Below are positions 13,765 through 17,063 of a stretch of DNA of 17,063 bases, in pieces (within the stretch, counting starts at the first letter, position 1; each line of letters opens with the position of its first letter). Location of the stretch: contig JAOZLN010000013.1 of assembly GCA_029934845.1 (NCBI GenBank), positions 1 to 17,063 of the forward strand, written 5' to 3'. This DNA comes from Candidatus Sabulitectum sp. (GTDB taxonomy: Bacteria; Fermentibacterota; Fermentibacteria; Fermentibacterales; JCC-6). The notes under the pieces are model-generated. The model did no database searches. It was not told the origin of the DNA and saw only the letters and a program-made list of their open reading frames with translations. The position numbers and the translations under genes were made by a program.

Positions 13765-14997
13765 ATGAAAATCTCAATAGCAGTACTTATCCTGGCAGCA
13801 GTAGCAGCAGTTGCCTCTACATCTTTTGAAACAGCAGTGAGCAATGTGGCAGAAATGGTGTGGAACAACAAAGTAACAGAAGCAGCGGCTCATTATGGCC
13901 TTGATGTTGTGAATGTGACCTGGGAGGACACAGGACGGTATGAAGGTTCCTGCTGGGGTCCCAATATCTCAGACATGACCATTCAGGTTCATCACGGTGA
14001 CAGAGATTCCCAGATACTGACCTGTATGCCTGTAATAAGGTTTCCCAATTTTCATGACCTTACAGCAGATATGAATCCGGATGAGTTCTTTCTTCTTACA
14101 GGAAATGAAAGTGGAAATGATCTTGAGCCTGTCAGTCTGACTGACTACGTAGACAACATCAGAGATCACCTCCACGACGGAGACAGCTGGGGTGGCAGGG
14201 GGAACAGTCTTCTAGCCGACAGAGACAGTGTTGTTCTTGTAAGTGCACAGGCTGTATTTCTTCCCATAGAAGAAGATGGGCTTGCAACATTCAATCCGGT
14301 TCTTTACAACTATCAGAGTTATGAGGGAAGCCCGGGAGTACTTGCAATACTTGCCACCCGTGAGGGAACCAGTGCAACTATCATAGACAACAGCTCTGAA
14401 TACAATGCCGATTACTACTCCTGGGGGCAGAGGCTTTACTTCAATGAAGACGGAGAAAGAGCAAGCCTTACAGGATCCAGAATATCCGATTTTCTTGAGA
14501 ATCCTGACAACCTCAGCGAACTTACAGCAGAGCACATGGAAGCTGCCGGGGAAGAGGGGATGAACATGGTGATGCTTATCCAGATACCTCTTCGGCAAAA
14601 AGAAAGGCGTGATCTGTGGTTCGAGTGTGACGATATGAGCATACAGACTGCTTGCCTCTCTGAATGTGCAGCCGAAGGCAGCTCTGATGTAGAATCAGCA
14701 GTTATCGGTCACGGAGAGCTTGAAGGGCCTTTCAGGGAAATCGATGGATTGTCAATTGTTCGTGATGAAAGATTTCCCATCAGAGTTACTGTTCAGTTCT
14801 ACAAGGCAACTTCAAATGGAGTAGCCTCAGACGGTGATATTGCAGAGATCGCCGCACAGATCATTCGTGTTTACGATGATGCCAGTTATGTAGGTTCTCT
14901 GGTCTGTCCGGACGAGAAGATACTCAGACCTACAGACTGGAACCATTCCGCAGTAGAGGTTTCTCTTAGAAAACGTATATCACTTATCTGGCAATAG
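13765..14997 (+). CDS. Predicted secreted protein of unknown function
   Basis: I do not recognise this 410-residue protein. ATG 13765 follows AAGGAG at 5 nt. An N-terminal hydrophobic stretch (KISIAVLILAAVAAVAS) looks like a signal peptide, cleaved near residue 18. The body is mixed alpha/beta in character, acidic, with no membrane segments or low-complexity linker. Distinctive blocks that may be family signatures are WEDTGRYEGSCWGPNISDMT (about 52-71), PVIRFPNFHDLTADM (about 90-104), FNPVLYNYQSYEGSPGVLAILATREGTSATIID (nt about 14290-14390) and WGQRLYFNEDGERASLTGSRISDFL (about 14425). Several cysteines are present. No catalytic or nucleotide-binding motif is evident. A strong terminator follows, so the gene is monocistronic. 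Confidence 0.85.
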   Translation: MKISIAVLILAAVAAVASTSFETAVSNVAEMVWNNKVTEAAAHYGLDVVNVTWEDTGRYEGSCWGPNISDMTIQVHHGDRDSQILTCMPVIRFPNFHDLTADMNPDEFFLLTGNESGNDLEPVSLTDYVDNIRDHLHDGDSWGGRGNSLLADRDSVVLVSAQAVFLPIEEDGLATFNPVLYNYQSYEGSPGVLAILATREGTSATIIDNSSEYNADYYSWGQRLYFNEDGERASLTGSRISDFLENPDNLSELTAEHMEAAGEEGMNMVMLIQIPLRQKERRDLWFECDDMSIQTACLSECAAEGSSDVESAVIGHGELEGPFREIDGLSIVRDERFPIRVTVQFYKATSNGVASDGDIAEIAAQIIRVYDDASYVGSLVCPDEKILRPTDWNHSAVEVSLRKRISLIWQ

Positions 14998-15014
14998 GAA
15001 AAACTGTTTATACC

Positions 15015-15048
15015 ACAAAAGGCTCTGGCATATACCAGAGCCTTTTGT
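15015..15048. terminator. Strong terminator after the unknown secreted protein
   Basis: ACAAAAGGCTCTGG (15015-15028) pairs perfectly with CCAGAGCCTTTTGT (15035-15048) across a CATATA loop. The A-run on the left and T-run on the right give a classical hairpin that could work in both directions. Confidence 0.9.
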
Positions 15049-15065
15049 TATTGTGGGTGTACATC

Positions 15066-15071
15066 AGGAGG
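15066..15071 (+). promoter_or_regulatory. Ribosome binding site deciding the YdeI-family start
   Basis: AGGAGG is 1 nt from GTG 15073 but 7 nt from ATG 15079, so the ATG is the likely start. Confidence 0.75.
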
Positions 15072-15078
15072 AGTGATA

Positions 15079-15636
15079 ATGGAGACCTTTATTGCAGAAA
15101 CGACTGTACGGTGGAGAAAGTGGCTTGAAGTAAATCACAGTACTTCTTCAGAGATCTGGCTTGTTTTCTGGAAAAGACACACCGGGAAGCAGTGCATAGA
15201 TTATGAAGCCTCTGTTGAAACTGCGATCTGTTTCGGCTGGATAGACAGCCTGATGAAAGCAATCGATGAGGATAGTTATGCCAGAAAATTCACTCCCAGA
15301 AAAGGAAAAAGCAACTGGTCTGATCTGAACAGGGAAAGAGCCCTTGATATGATGCGCTCAGGTGCAATGACAGAATCGGGAATGGATGCGGTGAAAGCGG
15401 CCAGGGAAAATGGCTCATGGTACCTGAGGCCGGCTTCTATTGAAATGCCTTCAGAACTTGAAGACGAACTGGACAATAACTCTGAAGCAGCACTTTTCTT
15501 CGCCGAGCTCGCACCGTCTTACAGAAAGCACTACATGGGCTGGGTCGATGAGGCAAAGAAAACGGAGATAAGACAAAAAAGGGCGGAGGAGGCAGTTCGT
15601 CTTCTGGCAAACCATTCAAAACTTCCGCTTAAATAA
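15079..15636 (+). CDS. YdeI/OmdA-family protein
   Basis: Cytoplasmic protein of 185 residues starting at ATG 15079. The N-terminal region (WRKWLEVNHSTSSEIWLVFWKRHTG, then DYEASVETAICFGWIDSLMKAIDE and YARKFTPRKGKSNWSDLN) is the signature of the YdeI or OmpD-associated (OmdA) family. A helical C-terminal region includes ELAPSYRKHYMGWVDEAKKTEIRQKR, typical of the second half of the family. Members have been linked to bacteriocin protection and peptide resistance, but the biochemical activity is not known. There is no signal peptide. It lies alone between a strong terminator and a convergent gene pair. Its promoter was not identified. Confidence 0.9.
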   Translation: METFIAETTVRWRKWLEVNHSTSSEIWLVFWKRHTGKQCIDYEASVETAICFGWIDSLMKAIDEDSYARKFTPRKGKSNWSDLNRERALDMMRSGAMTESGMDAVKAARENGSWYLRPASIEMPSELEDELDNNSEAALFFAELAPSYRKHYMGWVDEAKKTEIRQKRAEEAVRLLANHSKLPLK

Positions 15637-15638
15637 GA

Positions 15639-15664
15639 AGTGGCAAGTCTGTAGACCTACCACT
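15639..15664. terminator. Weak hairpin between convergent genes
   Basis: AGTGG (15639-15643) pairs with CCACT (15660-15664), with an imperfect inner stem. T-rich sequence follows on the + strand (CCTTTTCTTC) and also on the - strand (TTCTTATTT). It may act for both convergent genes. Confidence 0.4.
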
Positions 15665-15706
15665 CCTTTTCTTCAATTTGGCTCAGTGCGGATCCAGAAG
15701 ATGCTC

Positions 15707-16135
15707 CTAAAAGAAGAATCTTGCTCCAAGTGCGGCATCCACATAAAACTCTGTATCAGGTATAACTGAAATACCAGCTGCTACCTCCAGAAAGATATCA
15801 ATGTCATTATTTGCAAAGAGGTACTCCAGGCCAACAGGCAGTCTGCCACCAGCCACAAGATCATCACCGAAAGCCACCCAGCCACCCAGTCCGTAGTACC
15901 AGGGAAGTTGTCCTTTGGACACATTGACGTCGCCAAAGTTGTGCCACAGGTAAGTGCTGTGAACCATCAACCATTCATCTGAGAAACTCCAAGCTGCTGC
16001 TGCGTCAACAGCCTTTGTTGTGCTGAAAAAGTACTTGTAGGAAAGACCGGTTGGATTTCCTGCAATCAGCCCGATGCCTGTATCTCCTCTGCCAGGGGAG
16101 AAGCTGGTTAAAACAATCATTAGTAGAGCTGTCAT
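15707..16135 (-). CDS. Small outer-membrane beta-barrel protein
   Basis: Predicted exported protein of 142 residues. ATG at 16135 (- strand) has AGGAGG (complement of 16143-16148) 7 nt upstream. A short signal-like N-terminus (MTALLMIVLTSFSPGRG) is followed by alternating strand-and-turn sequence: IGLIAGNPTGLSYKYFFS, VDAAAAWSF, LMVHSTYLWHNFGDV, WYYGLGGWVAFGDD, RLPVGLEYLFANNDIDIFLEVAAGI, and a final strand FYVDAALGARFFF ending in Phe. The pattern fits a small eight-stranded barrel, and the terminal Phe is typical of outer-membrane proteins handled by the Bam machinery. No function can be assigned. It lies downstream of glyA with a terminator between them. Confidence 0.75.
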   Translation of the reverse strand: MTALLMIVLTSFSPGRGDTGIGLIAGNPTGLSYKYFFSTTKAVDAAAAWSFSDEWLMVHSTYLWHNFGDVNVSKGQLPWYYGLGGWVAFGDDLVAGGRLPVGLEYLFANNDIDIFLEVAAGISVIPDTEFYVDAALGARFFF

Positions 16136-16156
16136 TTCCCTTCCTCCTTCGTTAGC

Positions 16157-16189
16157 AAAAACACCGGTATCAGATACCTGACACCGGTG
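16157..16189 (-). terminator. Terminator between glyA and the barrel gene (- strand)
   Basis: Read on the - strand, CACCGGT (complement of 16183-16189) pairs with ACCGGTG (complement of 16162-16168) around a 14-nt loop, followed by five T (complement of 16157-16161). ACACCGGT also occurs as a 20-bp-spaced direct repeat on the + strand. No promoter was recognised between this hairpin and the barrel gene, so some read-through may occur. Confidence 0.7.
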
Positions 16190-16211
16190 GATACTATGGT
16201 GACAGTGAGCT

Positions 16212-17063
16212 TTACCGTCCGAGGTTTGTCAGGTTCTCTGCGAACATTTTTACATAATCATTGGTAGGGAAAGAGCTGGCCATGGCTCTGGAGGCCAGTT
16301 CAATACTTTCATTCAGAGGCAGCGTGTACCTCATGTTCATGAATTTCTGCCTGAAGCCTGTTACTTCCTCACCAACATTTTCGTTCTTAATTATAACTCT
16401 TGCCATTAATTCAGCCAGTTCACCGAAGTCATCTTCGTTCATGCCGTATCTGGTCATCTCACTGACACCTGTACGGATACCGCTTGAGGTCAGGAAGGTG
16501 GCATCATCCGGCAGAGCCTGATAATTCACGACAATGTTATTTTCCTGAAGCCGGTCTGCAATAACAGCCCCGTCACCGTGATCAATAACACGGAGCACAA
16601 CCTGATGAGTATGTGTGTATCCGTCAGCCGGATCTCCTTCAACTTTAAGACCGTTGTCCGCGAGATGCTTTGCAAAGGCTCTGGCATTGGACAGAACTTT
16701 TGTCTGGTATTCATCTTTGAAAGAATTCATTTCGTGTGTGGCCACAAGCAGACCAAGAAGTGTGGCAAGATGGTGGTTGGAAGTTGAACCGGGAAATGCT
16801 CTGCTCTTTATGTCAAGCCAGAGTTTTCTGAAATGGGTCTTCTTTGCCATATTGCTTACAATAGCACCACGCTGCGGGCCGAAGAAGGTCTTGTGTGTAG
16901 AGCCAGTGATAAGATCAGCTCCCTCGGCAAGGGGGGCCTGGAATGCACCATAAAGGCCGAAGACATGTGCCATGTCATACATAACAACTGGTCTGTTTTC
17001 CCAGTCTTTTATGTGGTCTGCAAATTTCTTGACCGGTTCCGGGTACAGGAACATGCTTTTTCC
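16212..17063 (-). CDS. glyA: Serine hydroxymethyltransferase (5' end outside window)
   Basis: PLP enzyme that converts serine and tetrahydrofolate to glycine and 5,10-methylene-tetrahydrofolate. Only the C-terminal ~283 codons are here. The frame stays open to base 17063 (GKSMFLYPEPV...), so ATG 17054 is internal; the full protein is probably over 400 residues. Motifs: DMAHVFGL before the cofactor lysine and STHKTFFGPQRG, whose Lys (nt 16890-16892) should bind PLP; then THTHQVVLRV and SSGIRTGVSEMTRYGMNEDDF, where the arginine of GIRTG binds the substrate carboxylate. STHKTFxGPQ is closer to the archaeal-type motif than to the usual bacterial TTTHKTLRGPR, judged from memory. The stop is at 16212-16214. 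Confidence 0.9.
   Translation of the reverse strand, partial: GKSMFLYPEPVKKFADHIKDWENRPVVMYDMAHVFGLYGAFQAPLAEGADLITGSTHKTFFGPQRGAIVSNMAKKTHFRKLWLDIKSRAFPGSTSNHHLATLLGLLVATHEMNSFKDEYQTKVLSNARAFAKHLADNGLKVEGDPADGYTHTHQVVLRVIDHGDGAVIADRLQENNIVVNYQALPDDATFLTSSGIRTGVSEMTRYGMNEDDFGELAELMARVIIKNENVGEEVTGFRQKFMNMRYTLPLNESIELASRAMASSFPTNDYVKMFAENLTNLGR

Noticed and set aside
1..17063. Mobile elements, CRISPR arrays, defence systems, rRNA or tRNA genes
   Set aside because: No transposase, integrase, repeat-spacer pattern, nuclease or RNA-gene structure was seen on either strand.

Overview
The window is an ordinary-looking bacterial chromosomal segment that is densely coded, mostly on the + strand. The last two genes are on the - strand and converge with the rest. 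I see no mobile element, CRISPR array, phage gene or tRNA. Several features suggest a Gram-negative-type envelope: lipoproteins, a small outer-membrane barrel and a TonB/AgmX-like domain. The gingipain-like C25 peptidase ends in a FlgD-like, type IX-style C-terminal module, which suggests an FCB-type or related candidate phylum (for example Fermentibacterota or Cloacimonadota). That placement is an inference from gene types only.

Layout. 1-2934: the 3' part of a tricorn-type protease, cut by the window edge. 3035-4790: an isocitrate/isopropylmalate dehydrogenase family gene followed 4 nt later by an HD-domain hydrolase. 4796-4870: two perfect palindromes, the second centred on the predicted -10 box of the next gene. 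4899-7121: secreted gingipain-like peptidase. 7174-7966: stand-alone rpsD with its own promoter, structured leader and terminator. 8015-8437: small secreted protein with a TonB/AgmX-like C-terminal domain. 8501-9625: lipoprotein with a predicted beta-propeller. 9688-12577: Fur/Zur-family regulator plus a complete zinc/manganese-type ABC importer (binding lipoprotein, ATPase, permease), preceded by a perfect inverted repeat that looks like the metal operator. 12689-13573: REC-GGDEF diguanylate cyclase. 13765-14997: secreted protein of unknown function. 15079-15636: YdeI/OmdA-family protein. 15707-16135 (-): small outer-membrane barrel. 16212-17063 (-): C-terminal part of serine hydroxymethyltransferase, cut by the window edge.

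How the genes work together. The only clear multi-gene system is the metal-uptake operon. Its regulator gene overlaps the binding-protein gene by 16 bp, the next junction has a 2-nt gap, and the last overlaps by 8 bp. The expected circuit is metal-loaded repressor binding the 9688-9710 repeat and shutting off its own operon. Several other genes are single transcription units bounded by clear hairpins. Two of them (gingipain-like and rpsD) share nearly the same promoter, TTGACT-17 bp-TAGA(G/T)T, which suggests a housekeeping sigma factor of the sigma-70 type.

I did not find a convincing new multi-gene system. The most unusual points are the palindrome centred on a -10 box, the paired repeats in the rpsD leader, the binding protein lacking the usual first metal histidine, the unrecognised 410-residue secreted protein, and the divergent dehydrogenase-HD pair.
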